This document shows positions 49,301 through 61,125 of a stretch of DNA of 64,000 bases, in pieces. Position numbers and translations under genes: made by a program. Source of the stretch: Sipunculus nudus (Eukaryota > Annelida > Sipuncula > Golfingiida > Sipunculidae); assembly GCA_026874595.1 (NCBI GenBank), contig CM049307.1, forward strand, positions 64,912,870 through 64,976,869. The letters run 5' to 3'. The first letter of the stretch is position 1, and each line of letters starts with the position of its first letter. Under the pieces are notes generated by a model. It had not been told where the DNA came from. It saw only the letters and a list, made by a program, of their open reading frames with translations, and searched no databases.

Positions 49301-52300
49301 AGACCTGATTATATGAACAGCTTGTGGAAACACTACCCACTTAATAGTTCTGCTGAGTAAGTTTGTCCCAGGTTATATCTGCTCATGCACCAGGCTAATT
49401 AACCATGGTAACTGAGAAGGTCAGGTTGGTATTAGTGGTGGGAGTCGGTTCCTTTTTCATAATCGATCATCAGTTTAAGCAAATCGATGATCGATTAGTA
49501 ATCGGTTCAGGCAAATATAAAGAAATATGCAATTATCTGTGAAACTGTACTTTCTTAACCCAGCCCGCATGTCTTAGTAATTCTACCTAAAGAAAAGAAG
49601 TTTTGTCTTTTTTATATCTTCCTATTATCAGTAAGATATGCTTTTAAAGTTTCATTTTAATTATTTATAATAAACAAGAATTAAACCACTATCCACTACT
49701 TGCTGCATAGACCTAGAGAATTTATGGAGCATTTTAACACCATACCGCCCATACTGTGCAATGTATATCTTGTTACAAAACTCCCCGCTAATTCTGCAGC
49801 TTCCTGCCAGTTCACAGAGGTTTATTAAGTCCTCGGTTCTCGCATCTACCATGTTATACTCAGTTACATACGGAAGTTAATATGGGAACAAGACTAATTA
49901 TTTGAAGCATGGAATGTTGTAAAAAATGGAAGAATAATTTTAGCCTATAAGATAATAGGTATCCTGGGGGAAAAAGTCATGATTATGGTTAACAGTGTAA
50001 GATGTACATTGCTGCAGACAGCTTTAGTTCAGACAGTGGACATGGGCTCGAAGATACACACCAGTGTCTGAGATTGTAACAGACACCCTGCAAGAAAACA
50101 GGGTCCCTGCAGATTCCATCACGAAAGTGTCATGTCTCATCAGACAAGTGAACAGGGCTAGAGAGAAGGACAGGCCCAGGACCCCACTAGGCTGATGTTC
50201 ACTTTGCGCCATGCCAGAAGCATTCACTTTCCAGGATGTCCAGGTGATCAACTGTAGGCATATAATATTATACACAGATTCCCTATTGCGGCTTCTCATA
50301 AAAGCAAGATAGTGGTGTGTGGATGGCACTTTCAAGGTCATGGACATTCTGTTCATGCAACTCTGGTCCAGCTATGCCTTCATCCGCCAGGTAGATTCTG
50401 TGAAGCAAGTGTTGCTTGTGTTCTTCTTTATGTTGCACAGGAAAACCATGGTTCCACTACATTGGCTAATAGTAGGATAGTAGGTCACCCTTTGGCTTAG
50501 GCATAACACCTCACCTCGTAGTTAAATTTTGTGAGACAGCCCCCTAGTACAAGGTCCCTTCCCGTGATCCCCTGCGCCTCCTAGCAACTATGTTTGTTGT
50601 CACTACTATTCAATTTACTCCGTGTCACCAACCGAGACGGTCACGTTGGAACGTTGTGGCGACACACAGGTAGCTGTCTACATCAGCTCTTCTGCCACGC
50701 CTCAGTGGTTTTCTGACACGGCTTGTGATTACTCAATACCCTTCTCATTATGTCGAGACGTTCTGAGCCCCAGGTAAATAAGAAATGTTTTCTTTGTTTA
50801 GGGTCCCTACCCGATTGGGACCGCCATGACAGTTGTCCAGGTGTGCCTTCCGGTGACTGGGGACGGTGGCAGTCCCAATAACCCTTGTCCTTTGTGCCTC
50901 TCTTGGGAAAAAAAAGACTGGAAAAAATATGATTCTTATTTTGGTTTAAAAAATAACAAAAGATCCTTCTGATAAAATCTTAGACAGGACTCCAAGTTCT
51001 CAACCCGGCGGGGGGGGGACCTCTAAAAGGATAGGTCGTCGGAAGGAGAGAGGTCGACTGTAAGGTGGGACTCCAGGAAGAGTAAAGAGAGAAAAACCAA
51101 TCAGGTTTCTCTGAACTTGCATCTCCCTCCTTAGTTGACCATCTTCCTCCACAGTTAGAATACGTTGCGGTTTCTGCTGCCCAGTCCACCGCAAGGGCTT
51201 TGCCCCAATTAACTCAGGTTAGGACATCTGCCCTTAGAAATAGTATCCTTGGGTCTGCAAAGGATTTTATTTCTCGGGATTCTCTCAAGGCTAGGATCGC
51301 CTCCGTATGGGGGGAATTTATGTCCGAACAGTGTCTGTTGATCTTCTTTCAGCTACAACTCAGAGTCAGGCCATCCCGCTGGAGTCTTGGCGGCAAGTAG
51401 CGTGGTGCCCATACCGGAAGTGGCTGCCGGAAGTGGAGGGGGAACTTCTGGAGGAGATCTTCGGATCTCCTGAGGATCTTGAGGCTGAGCCTCTAGACTT
51501 CTGGGCCCAAGCCAGACGGGAGAAGGTGCTATGGTCCCAGACTAAGGCCGATCTGTTGGACCAAGTGGCTACCTGTATGGTCCAGGATCCAGAAAATGCC
51601 GCCCATGTGCCACAATTTAGGCGGCTAGAGGGGACCTCGATGAGCACCCAAGGGGTTTTTGTGCTGCCCTATGGGGCGTCGACCCCCCAGGTACGCTTCA
51701 CCTGCATGGACAGGCAGGCCACGACCGAGTTCCTGGATTTTCACAGGAGGGTGGTGCTAGGGGAGGTGTCTGCTACCACTTTTAAGGAATTAAACCCTCC
51801 TCGACCTTGGCTGGTCGGCCAACTGTGGAATCCCTGTCATTACAGGCAAACAAGTTGGCCTAAATTAACACCGTACCCAGTGTTTGACCAAGTACCATCA
51901 GTGGCCATGTGCCATAATTCTGGAGTGGACCAGCCCTTTGGCGATAGTATGCCTTTAACTCCGCCACAAGTTTCGACATCTGATGCGAACATGGCCGATC
52001 TGAAGACCTTTGGCTGCTATGCTGCCGGCCTGACCTATAATTCACAGGCGCTGGTAGCACTGTTATCGTATGATCAGGCCCAGGAGACAGTAAGGGGGGT
52101 AGAACAGAGCCTCTTGCCGAATCTCCAGGAACTTACGGTCTGGAGACTTTTAGAGAATGTTCTTATTCTTAGTAGGGAGGTGGCTTTACGGTTATTTGAG
52201 AGATCTCCACGTGTACATGCTAGCGAGTTGCAAGAATTGTAGCTCGCCCCTTCATGGGCTCCTCCATTTTTGGTGGCCATCTGAAGGAGTTTTATGCTCA

Positions 52301-55300
52301 GGCTATCACGAGAGCCGAGCGAAAGGCCAAGGTAACGAAGATGTTTCTGGCTTCGCAGTCTATGCCAGACAAACCTCAGGCCCATCAACCTCCAAAGGGG
52401 CCGGCTCCGTCCACACGTTTGCCTCCACACCCATGTACGCAACAGGGGGATAGCAACAGAGGTTGTCAGACCTTTCGCTGTTGTGGCAGTAGGGGCCATG
52501 GCTCCAAGCCACTGGATTAACGAGAGGCCAGTGGGGGGAAGGCTCCAATTTTTTCGTGCAGGTTGGCACAAAATTACACAAAATCAGTTCTTCTTACGCA
52601 CCATAAAACAGGTTTTTTATAAAGTTTGCACTGACCCCGGCTTGGACCACAGAGTCTCGTTACAATCCCATGCCGCCAGACGCCTCGAAGAGAGAGGCAC
52701 TCGAGAGCGAGATTGCAAAAATGCGCAAAAAATTAGTGATAAGGTTAGTAGATTAAAGTTCTCCAGGCTTTTACTCTCATGTGTTCTTGGTAAAGAAAGA
52801 GAACGGAGACTAGAGGCCAATCATAGACCTAAAAGCACTCAATTGCTACATAGACACGCAGAAGATTCCGATGCACAACATACATTCCGTACTTGGCCTG
52901 TACGCTGGACCTGAAGGACGCATATTTCCATAAACTGGTCCACAAGGCTTCCCAGCCCTACCTCCGGTTTGCTTATCAGAACCAGGTGTACCAGTTCCAG
53001 GTGCTCCCATTTGGGTTAAGCCTGGCCCCATGGCTCTTTTCCTGACTGGTGAACCTTGTGGCCATACACCTAAGGTCTCTGGGGATTTCAATGGTTCTCT
53101 ACCTGGATGACTGACTCATCCATCATCGGGACCGGCGGATCTTCATCAGGCACCGGGACATCGTGATAGATACAGTAAAGTCTCTGGGTTTTCTGATGAG
53201 CCGGCCTTCATCCGCCATGTAGATTCTATGGAGCAAGTGACGCTTGTTTTCTTCTCTATGTCAAACAGGAAAATCATGGATTATAACACTGTGTTTTGGG
53301 TGTTTTGGTGGCTGCTAGATGTATTTCCAGCACAACCTTCAGTGACTTCATTGTCAATGGACTTTGAGCCAGCCATTTGGGCATCAATATGGGAGGTTAT
53401 ACCCGCCGTAGCTCCACGTGGCTGTACCTTCCATTGATGTCAGAATGTGTGGGGTAAGGCGCAGAATCTTTGATAAGCAGTGACCTACCAAAGTGACAAC
53501 AACACACACAAGTTTATATGCCGAATGTTCTCTCTGCCGTTAATGCCAGCCGAAGCCATCCCACCACTGCTGAACAGCATCATTACATTGGATACAGCAA
53601 CCTTTCCAATGGCACCATCTGTTTGGCAGCTCCTAGACTACATACACAGCAACTACATAAACATCGCTCAATACCCACCAACTGCATGGTCCTGTTATGG
53701 AAGATCAATAAGAACAAACAGTGATCCCAAAGGGTGGTATCATCACCTGAATGCCAAGGTTTGATGCCAAGGTGCAAAATGCCATTCTATCAGCTTGTTG
53801 ACTTCCTTCATGACCAGGCAAAACTGGTCATCTTAAGTAAGTGGCAGAGGATAAACTCAAAAGAGACAGCTTTTTTTTTATACAAACGGGAACAAGAAGA
53901 GATATTGAATTGTGAGACAAGCATGTGGCTGGAGACATCGGCATCTGTGTAAATGTAAATGTGGTCTCCTGACGTTTTGTAAATAAATTTGTATGTAATG
54001 TCTCACTCTTGTATTCCCAATATGTATAGCAGGTGCCTTTGATATATTTTGTGATTTACTTTTATTTAAACATAAGAATGTTCTGTTTTCTTTTTCATCT
54101 GAATATAATAAAATGTAAAACAGTCTTGAGTCTTGTTTAATTTCCGTGGTTGCATTAAATGTTAAGACTATTATAAATACAATTACACATGATAATACAA
54201 TAATAAAATATTCAGTTATTTGAAAGTAATGTTGTTAAAAGATTTTAGATAAACTTAAAAATACCTGCCTTTACACTTTAATAGACTTTAACTGATCATT
54301 TAATAGAGTTTGAGATATAATATGTCCATTTGAGTGGCAGAACTTGTACTATTTATTAATGAAAATATTGTGTTACATTCGGCTATAAACCGTTATTCAC
54401 ATGATCATACCAACAAAAGTGTTAATAGTATCAAATAAAACAACTGTTGGTCTATATTAATCATGATGGCGATTCTTAGCAGCTCAGTCCACTATAATCT
54501 TTATGGTTTATCTCTGCAGGCAGCTCACACAGCGCTGCAGCAGAAGCCAGAAGACAAGGAACAAGTGCGAGCGTACAGTCACTGCCTCAAAGCCATAGCA
54601 CAGAAGCAGGTGCTGCGACTGTAAGTCAGATGATGGTAAAGTGTGTGGGGATCGCATAATGTTTGGTTTATATTATGGGGACTTACATGTTCATTAAGGC
54701 TGATATACCTGTTAGCTAAGTAAAAAGAAGTTTATTGTGGCGTTTTCAGTACAAAGTAAAAGGCAACCAGCAATATGAATAGGGTTGCAAGGTTACATGT
54801 CTAGTATACATCGAACACTGTGGAAGAGTAAATGAAGAAGTGAAGAAAATAAATATTATATTAATGAACTCTCAAGATCAGCTGAAAAGTAAAACTTTGA
54901 ATATAACACAAAACAGTTCCCTGATCAGGCACTTGATTTAGTAGCTGTTGATTCTAAAAACATTCCTCAGCATGATTTTCTGCAATTAACATACTTTATA
55001 TATACATAAAATTCATGAAATGTTAGTATATGAATAAAAGTTTTATATTTATGTATTAATAACTTAGTAAAATTTATCAGCTTATACATTTATCAATTTT
55101 TCATAAGGTTTTCCTGTATATTGCAAGACCTTTATATTTTCCTAAAGACATAGGGAGTGATAATTTAATACTTATTAATAATATATTTTGACATTCTACT
55201 ATAACTTATTACCACATATGTAGAGAGATGAAATTTATTCAATTGTCATTAGTTCAAATGACTTTGAAATGACCTGTAAATACATGCTTTCTAAAGTACC

Positions 55301-55925
55301 TGTAAAGTGCTGTACCTGTACGTGACCATTTCACTAGTGCCTGTACCTAGCTACTGTCACATGTACTTGACCCCAACCCTGGTATAGAGACATAAATGTT
55401 TTTTTATATTGCATGTACAATCATTGTAGGAGCACAAGTAACATCACATGTATTTGGAAACTATACTGTCTGTACATGTAGGACAGACTAATTAATAAAA
55501 CTGCCATGATTCTGTAGCATTAGAATGTATATTTTTCAAGTGCAACAAAATAAAAATAACCCCTTTCTTAGTGCCAGGATTTCATATTTTTATGTGTGAG
55601 GCACATTCAGCTGAGCATCGTGACCCAAGGGTCCTTTGTTATTCACATTCACATAACAGTTGCTTTGATAAGTATAGTGGTAAGTAAATTTCAAACGACA
55701 ATCATGTTTTCTATTCAAAAGATAAAAACTTTTGTAAATTGCGAATTTAATTTGTTGAATTGAATAAAAATTAATTAAATTGGAAATTATTCTTTTCCCA
55801 AACTCATTGAAATGAACTTGACAAATATGCTCTTTTTTTCAGAGACCCCAACATAAACAGGACAATCTGCAGAAAGTGTTACATGCTCCTTGTTCCAGGA
55901 ATCACCTGTTCTGTCAGACTGAAAG
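43310..55925 (+). CDS. RPP21: RPP21 (ribonuclease P protein subunit p21), exons 1-3, partial
   Basis: Exons 43310-43375, 54520-54620 and 55843-55925 join in frame: 22 codons from ATG (MGKETKSVVKQ...), then AAHTALQQKPEDKEQVRAY..., then DPNINRTICRKCYMLLVPG. The order FQRINFLYQ / AAH...QVLRL / DP.xxRTxCRxC..LLVPGxTC is the vertebrate Rpp21 pattern. The product is a subunit of nuclear RNase P (tRNA 5' processing), and the CRKC here is the first half of its zinc ribbon. The second Cys pair should be encoded by the next exon, which I could not find before the window ends. The first intron is 11.1 kb and full of transposons. The third exon ends in phase 1 at a GTCAGA donor. Confidence 0.9.
43506..43540. 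repeat. Perfect 12-bp-arm hairpin upstream of unassigned repeat DNA
   Basis: GCGACGCAACAG and CTGTTGCGTCGC flank an 11-base loop, in RPP21 intron 1 about 130 bases after exon 1. Confidence 0.85.
43689..43741. repeat. Two-step inverted repeat
   Basis: CCGCC...CGGACTCC pairs with GGAGTCCG...GGCGG around a short spacer. Confidence 0.7.
45369..46852. mobile_element. hAT-like non-autonomous element hosting a TTAA MITE
   Basis: The left end CAGGGTTGGCC and right end GGCTGG-type/CCAACCCTT are inverted. Flanking octamers TTGCTCAC (45361-45368) and TTGTTCGC (46853-46860) match at 6 of 8, as an aged hAT target duplication would. The MITE at 45806-46318 is inside. Confidence 0.5.
45806..46318. mobile_element. 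TTAA-ended MITE (piggyBac-like), copy 1
   Basis: Starts TTAAAGGGGCCCAATCACC and ends ATTATGTCCCTTTAA. The centre contains an imperfect inverted repeat around CTTGTTATNGTAAACAGAC and ACCATAACAAGG. No coding capacity. Confidence 0.7.
46985..47498. mobile_element. TTAA-ended MITE (piggyBac-like), copy 2
   Basis: Same ends (TTAAGGGGCCTAATCACC; GATTATGTCCCTTTAA) and the same length (514 versus 513 bases) as copy 1, in direct orientation and clearly diverged. The shared length and TTAA at all four ends support independent insertions rather than a duplication. Confidence 0.7.
48655..48830. repeat. Degenerate GTACTTG-rich repeat
   Basis: About 20 overlapping copies of TACTTG(T/G) in both orientations, in RPP21 intron 1. 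The frames across it are repeat artefacts. A similar GTACCTGTA-rich stretch ends at 55380. Confidence 0.8.
50030..50470 (+). pseudogene. MULE-type transposase, N-terminal and first catalytic part
   Basis: Translation gives DTLQENRVPADSITKVSCLI, then WCVDGTFKVMDILFMQLW with the first catalytic Asp (DGTF) and SSYAFIRQVDSVKQVLLVFF, as in Mutator-like DDE transposases. Stops interrupt it. It ends near 50470, before the DIRS fragment. Confidence 0.65.
50750..52450 (+). pseudogene. DIRS-like gag, second element
   Basis: ATG at 50750 reads MSRRSEPQVNKKCFLCLGSL and DWDRHDSC (zinc-binding), then after a shift PLCLSWEKKDWKKYDSYF. The 311-codon frame 51307-52242 continues the gag (CYAAGLTYNSQALVALL; TVWRLLENVLILSREVALR). 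Another shift leads to IFGGHLKEFYAQAITRAE. Several breaks make it a pseudogene, not a host gene. Confidence 0.65.
52500..53190 (+). pseudogene. DIRS-like reverse transcriptase fragment, second element
   Basis: PVGGRLQFFRAGWHKI opens the domain. Further on, in other frames, are RPIIDLKALNCYI, LDLKDAYFHKLV, YLRFAYQNQVYQF, LPFGLSLAPWLF and YLDD (53100-53111), the catalytic RT motif in the DIRS form. A TGA follows YLDD where Trp is usual, and another follows LAPWLFS. The sequence stops at about 53190, so RNase H and the recombinase are absent. Confidence 0.8.
53205..53960 (+). pseudogene. MULE-type transposase, C-terminal part
   Basis: Begins AFIRHVDSMEQVTLVFFSMS, overlapping the sense of the N-terminal piece at 50370-50460 with several substitutions. 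It continues SLSMDFEPAIWASIWEVIP (second catalytic Asp), RGCTFH, and YPPTAWSCYGRSIRTNSDP followed by GWYHHLNAKV, the usual MULE end. Confidence 0.7.
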
Positions 55926-56184
55926 GTCAGACATTTGTATAAAGCCATCTTAGACTTGATGTATTATTGGATACCCACGGTCTGTCCATTAACTTTAAGT
56001 GTCTTGTTGGACACTTACCAGGGCTTCAATGGATTTTCATGAAACTCACCATAAATACTTATCAATAGATTATGTCACCCAAGTTTTATTATAGTCAAGA
56101 TTGATGCATATTCGATGAGGTGAGAGGTAATATGATTGATTTTGATGAAACCATAAGAGAAATTTTACCAGTATTGTATCTCAC

Positions 56185-57080
56185 ATAAGGAAAACCATTC
56201 AATATGTGACTGGTTGGTGTAAGGAACACTACCTTCAGTTAAATGTAAAGAAGACTAAAGAAGTAGTCTTTGATTTTAGGAGATCAAAATCTGTAATTCC
56301 CCCAGTTGCTATCAAAAATGAAGATGTTGATATTGTAGAAAATTATAAATACTTAGGATGTATTATTGACAGAAATCTGAATTGGAAAGAACATGTGTTG
56401 AATCAATCCAAGAAAGCAAACAAAAGATTATATTACCTTTATTATGTAAGAAAGCTTAATATTGACAAAACCATAATTATCATGTTTTATAATTCAGTAA
56501 TTTCCAGTGTCCTTACTTATTCACTGGAGTGCTGGTTTACAAATATATCTGATAAGTTAAAGAAACAGTTGAATAATACCAGGAAGAGAAGTAGTAGAAT
56601 AACTGGTACTTCTCTTGCCACACTCCAGGAAATCTGTGAAACCAAAACAATGGCCTTCATATCTAAGGTCATGAATGACAAAACACATCCCCTATATTCA
56701 GAGTTCCGTTTTTTACCATCAGGTAAACGCCTAGATACAATATTCTGCAGAACAACTCATTTTAAAAAATCTCTCGTACCACACAGTATTAAACTTTTTA
56801 ACTCACAACCCTCTTAGAAATTTAATGTTTTGAATTATGTGTTTTACCTGCAGAATTATCTGTTTTATCATTTTTACATGCTTAATTTTACATGCATAGT
56901 CAATATGTTATGTGTGATTTTTATGTAATTTTATGTATTATTTTTATGTATTTATCTATCTATTTACTTATTTATTTTTTATGTAATGAATTGCAAGTCA
57001 ACAACAAATTCCTGGAACTGAAGGCTAATAAATGTTATCTTATCTTATCTTATCTTATCTTATCTTATCTTATCTTAAGT
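56185..57080 (+). mobile_element. 5'-truncated LINE, RT C-terminus with pentanucleotide tail
   Basis: The open frame 56206-56817 (203 codons) reads TGWCKEHYLQLNVKKTKEVV, IVENYKYLGCIIDRNLNW and YNSVISSVLTYSLECWF, the C-terminal part of a CR1/L2/Rex-type RT. It ends in (TATCT)8 at 57036-57075. The open frame and perfect tail suggest recent insertion in RPP21 intron 3 or the DNA beyond. Confidence 0.8.
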
Positions 57081-57265
57081 TCAATTCCTGGCAAAGTCCA
57101 TGCATATTTAATGAGGTCATTGATCACCAGATTTTTGTGGTGCAATGATTGACTTATCAAAAGTCTGACAGATTTTCATGAAACTCATTATAAATATTTA
57201 CTAATTGAGTTTTTCACCTTAACTATATTCTTTGCAAATTCTATGCATATTTGATGGGATCAGAG

Positions 57266-58212
57266 CAGGGTTTTCATTCTTCTGGGAAGATAGGTATTCC
57301 TTCCCTTCCCAGGGAAGTTAGGGAAATTTTCAGGAAGAAAAGGAAGTTTCTTGGAAGAAAAGGAAAACTGTTGACATTTTCCACAAAATATTATTAAACA
57401 TATACACACATTTAACAGGGAATCACAGAATAATGTATTTACAGTTATTTATTATTTACACATTGTTATTCATTATTTATACACTGAATTAGACTGAAAA
57501 TATATTGAATTTGATTAAATAAATAGAACTGACAGTATGTGAACAGTAACACAGACACTTAGCCTAAGACTGAGACAGATCAGTTCCGTCAGTGTTTTGG
57601 ATTCTTGCTAAAAACATCTACTCCCAAATTATCTACTGCACGTTATTTGTTTTGTGGTTGTTACCCAAAAACTCTTTTCACTGATTTGGGTTACCTGTAA
57701 GCAGTATTCTCAAGAGTCAGTGAATTCTCAGACAGTGTATGTATCTGCTAAATTAAAATTAAAATTAAAAGAAATTATTTGATTTAATTTAAAGTATAAT
57801 TACCCAACTTAAGGCTAGCCCTACTGTACAAACACCCCTGGAGTGTATATATTCTTGTAAAGATGACCTTTAAAACTCAACTAAAGAATGTTCAAACTGT
57901 ACAAACCACATTCCACCCCTTTGACAGCATTTATCTTACTTGTTCAACTAAAAGACTACCCCACTTAGCTCCAAAGTCACATCCCAGTCACTTTCTCAGA
58001 CACACAAAGGGTTTATTTGCACATCCTTTACATTTTAAAGTTTGTAAAATCAATCCCCCTGATTTGTATTGACATGAAAGACCAAAGTAACCTTTGAAAA
58101 ACAAAAATGACATGTATGTTGTGACTGTATTTCTTCCTTAAGAAGAAATGGTGGGAAGAAAGTATTTCTTCCCTTCCCGTCCTTTCCCTCTTGGAAGGTT
58201 GTGCCAACCCTG
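57266..58212. mobile_element. hAT-like non-autonomous element with 8-bp target duplication
   Basis: Starts CAGGGTTTTCATTCTTCTGG and ends GTGCCAACCCTG. Flanking octamers are GATCAGAG (57258-57265) and GGTCAGAG (58213-58220), 7 of 8 identical. Both ends carry GGAAGGGAAG-type subterminal repeats. No transposase. Confidence 0.7.
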
Positions 58213-58759
58213 GGTCAGAGGTGACTATATGGACATGTTTTGCAGCTTTGCGGGGTTCGTGTTCTTCTACTCATCTGTCATCCACAATCTGTTAGGAGTC
58301 ATCCTCAGCAGCTGCTGAAGGGATTCCCACATAAGTTTGTACACATGCACATGTGTTGGGTCATTGCATTGGGTTATACCAATATAGCCAAACCAGTTCA
58401 TTTTTCAAAGCTGTCCTATATTTATTTGGAAAAGTTATGAATGGGCTTACCAGTAGTTTTTTACTAATAATAACTTTTCTCAGTAATATATTGAAGGATT
58501 TAATTATTTTAATTTTGTTTATGCATTTATTGTGGTGAAGTGCTTCGCCCACGTTTCCAATGAATTTCCAGTCTTGGTCTTGTCCATTTCCACAATGGGA
58601 AATAGTAGTCATAAAAGTTTAAGTCTCATACACAGTCAGCTTTGATTCCATTAGACAAGTAAAAGTATGCGCATCATCCTTACACATACCTATGTCATCT
58701 GGGAGATTCTGAAGAAGTAATCTCAACAAGTTCTTCAAAACTGTTGCAGACACATTTTT

Positions 58760-61125
58760 AGCTCAGCTGACTATAAGTCATCTGAGCTATAGTCGTGGTC
58801 CATTGTCTGTCGTCCGTCCATCTGTCCGTCCGTCCGTCCGTCTGTAGATGTGGCATGTTTTGAAACCGTAAGACCTAGGAATCCAAAATTCAGCCTAATG
58901 TTAGATGTCCCCAAGATCTCCTACCAAGCCGAAAACTGGGTCTTTGGGACTTCGTTCCTTCGAGATATTAAGGAAAAACCTCCATTTTTTGTTAAAAATC
59001 TATTTTCACACTTCAGGACTAATATCAAAACCACACATCTTTTTTTCCTCATATTTACCCTAAATATTCCTCTGTATAGTTCCTATGTACATGCCGAAAT
59101 TAGGTCTGTATTATATAATTTAATATAATATCAAAACCACATAAATAAAAAATCAATACCTTAAATTTTGTCCAACTTTGGCACTGTTGATTTAATTTTC
59201 ACAGCATATATACATAAGGATTTAATCTTTTAAAATCTGAAATTTCAAAGAAATTGATTGGAAAGAATAGCTTTTATTCATGTTTTCATACACCATGTCA
59301 AGTGTTGTTTACATCTAGCCCACCTAGTAGTACAGCCTTCACTTGCATTATGTAACCCACCCCAGGCAGCTTGCCTTGGGTCAGCTTGGCCACTACCAGC
59401 AGGCTTCCCCTCTGCTCTGCACTCCCTCCCCCCCCCCCCCCCCAGATGGTGCATTAACTAGATGAATGTTATTATTTTCTGTATGTGATTCATTCTTATT
59501 CTAGGCTATGCTACATTTAGATTTTGTATTGTACCACCAGGGTTACAATGATTGAAATGTACATTTAATTGTGTCCACAAAGTGGTGTATTGCTATGAAA
59601 GTGTGGATGTTCATGAGATAAGTAATTCCTTACTTCAGAGGAGTAAAAACTTCACCAGGTGTGAAATTGACTATTAATTTCAGTAATTAATTAAAACTTG
59701 GATAGTAATTAGCACAATGATATTGTTTGTTTCTCATTCAACCAACAGTGTGTATACTTTATTTGAAAAGATGTTTTATTTTATCAAATTTACTGAATCT
59801 TTTTTTTTATTTTGGTGAATAAAATTAAGCAGGTACTGAAAACTCCAATGTGCAAAACTTTTTAATAGTGATTCGAGTATTCTTGTAGATGCCATGTTGT
59901 GGCATTATTTTCTTTTAAATTCAGTTTAAACATTTATGATTTAAAAATAATTAAATATATGTTTATGCATAATATGACCCAATATGAGCTACACTCTGGA
60001 TATATGATGATTGCAACTTTTGCAACAATTCTAATATTTTAACTTATAGTTTTAGTTTTTTACTCTGTATATATAATGATTGCAACTTTTGCAACAATTC
60101 TAATATTTTAACTTATATTTTCAGGTTTTTTCATTTAAAATTTATAAAACCTGTAAATAAAAAAAATGATTCAGATAAAAACTTCTTAATGGAAAAAGTG
60201 GATATGCTTAAAAAAAAATAGGCTTATATATAAACTTAAATGCATTATTCCCTTGAAAGTGAAATAAAGGTATTAGTCCATCTGTAAATTTTCCATCTGT
60301 AAATTTTCGTACATTACAGTATCTCAAAACTTTTACTGTTTTTCTTCATGACAGTCTTGTCAGAGTATTAGTTTGCAATCATATATTTAGAACTTTACTA
60401 TAACCAAGTAGGAGGGCCCCTTTCCTCTTAGCTTTTCATATTCTTATATAAATGAAAAACATTACAATAGAATATTTCTACATCCACCTTCGTGCTGCCC
60501 TCACTTTTCCCTTCTCCGAACCCCATCCCAAAGTCAGCATCAGTAAGCAAGAACAAGATGAATCAGATATATTCATACTTTAATATTTTGTATAACTATT
60601 CGTCCATAGGTACCTATGTACATGCCAGAAATTATGTCAATATTGTGTAATATGTAGACATAGTGGGCATCACAATAATGTACCTTGTCAAGACTAAAGA
60701 GATATTGTGTCATACAGTCACAAATTCATAAATCACTTCATCAGCATAGTTAATCATAACATCATATCTGTCAAATTGAAAGCTTGCAGACTACCATACA
60801 CTTTAGATCCTTCAACAAATAGCCTTATCATCATTCTACTACTGCTTATTACTGCTGTCATTGCATTCATATTTGCTCAAATATATCACAATTTTCTACA
60901 CCTCTTTAATAAATAAAAAATAAACCACTATATATGACTCTATTAATCCATCAGTCAGGTTATTTCATTTATCATTTACTCACATATTACATTACATTCC
61001 TTTATAATAGCCCAACATGTCCATGATATTCATAAGCTTTATCGACTCAATATAGTATCACAGTGGAGAAACATTTATGGTCCAATCACGATCAGCTGAG
61101 CGCCGTGACCCATGGGTCCCTTGTT
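58760..61125 (-). mobile_element. Fixed-end modular repeat element, copy D (inner), inverted partner of copy B
   Basis: On the minus strand it runs from ACAAGGGACCCATGGGTCAC (61093-61125 region) to the terminal hairpin at 58760-58788. Positions 59137-61125 match 9914-11875 reversed with only scattered mismatches by eye. Before the hairpin come part of a ~600-bp unit and the GACGGACG-type run (58800-58845). Confidence 0.8.

Noticed and set aside
51307-52242. The longest open frame in the window (311 codons) as a host gene
   Set aside because: It continues a DIRS-like gag with zinc-binding sequence upstream and DIRS RT downstream, and frameshifts surround it.
48650-55390. A single hAT element with CAGGCTTGGG and CCAACCCTG ends
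   Set aside because: It would contain RPP21 exon 2, and the flanking octamers (GTCCAAAC, GTATAGAG) do not match. The ends more likely belong to separate elements.
58240-58440. Candidate last exon of RPP21 after a TTTTGCAG acceptor
   Set aside because: In the phase required by exon 3 the frame reaches a stop without the second CxxC of the zinc ribbon.
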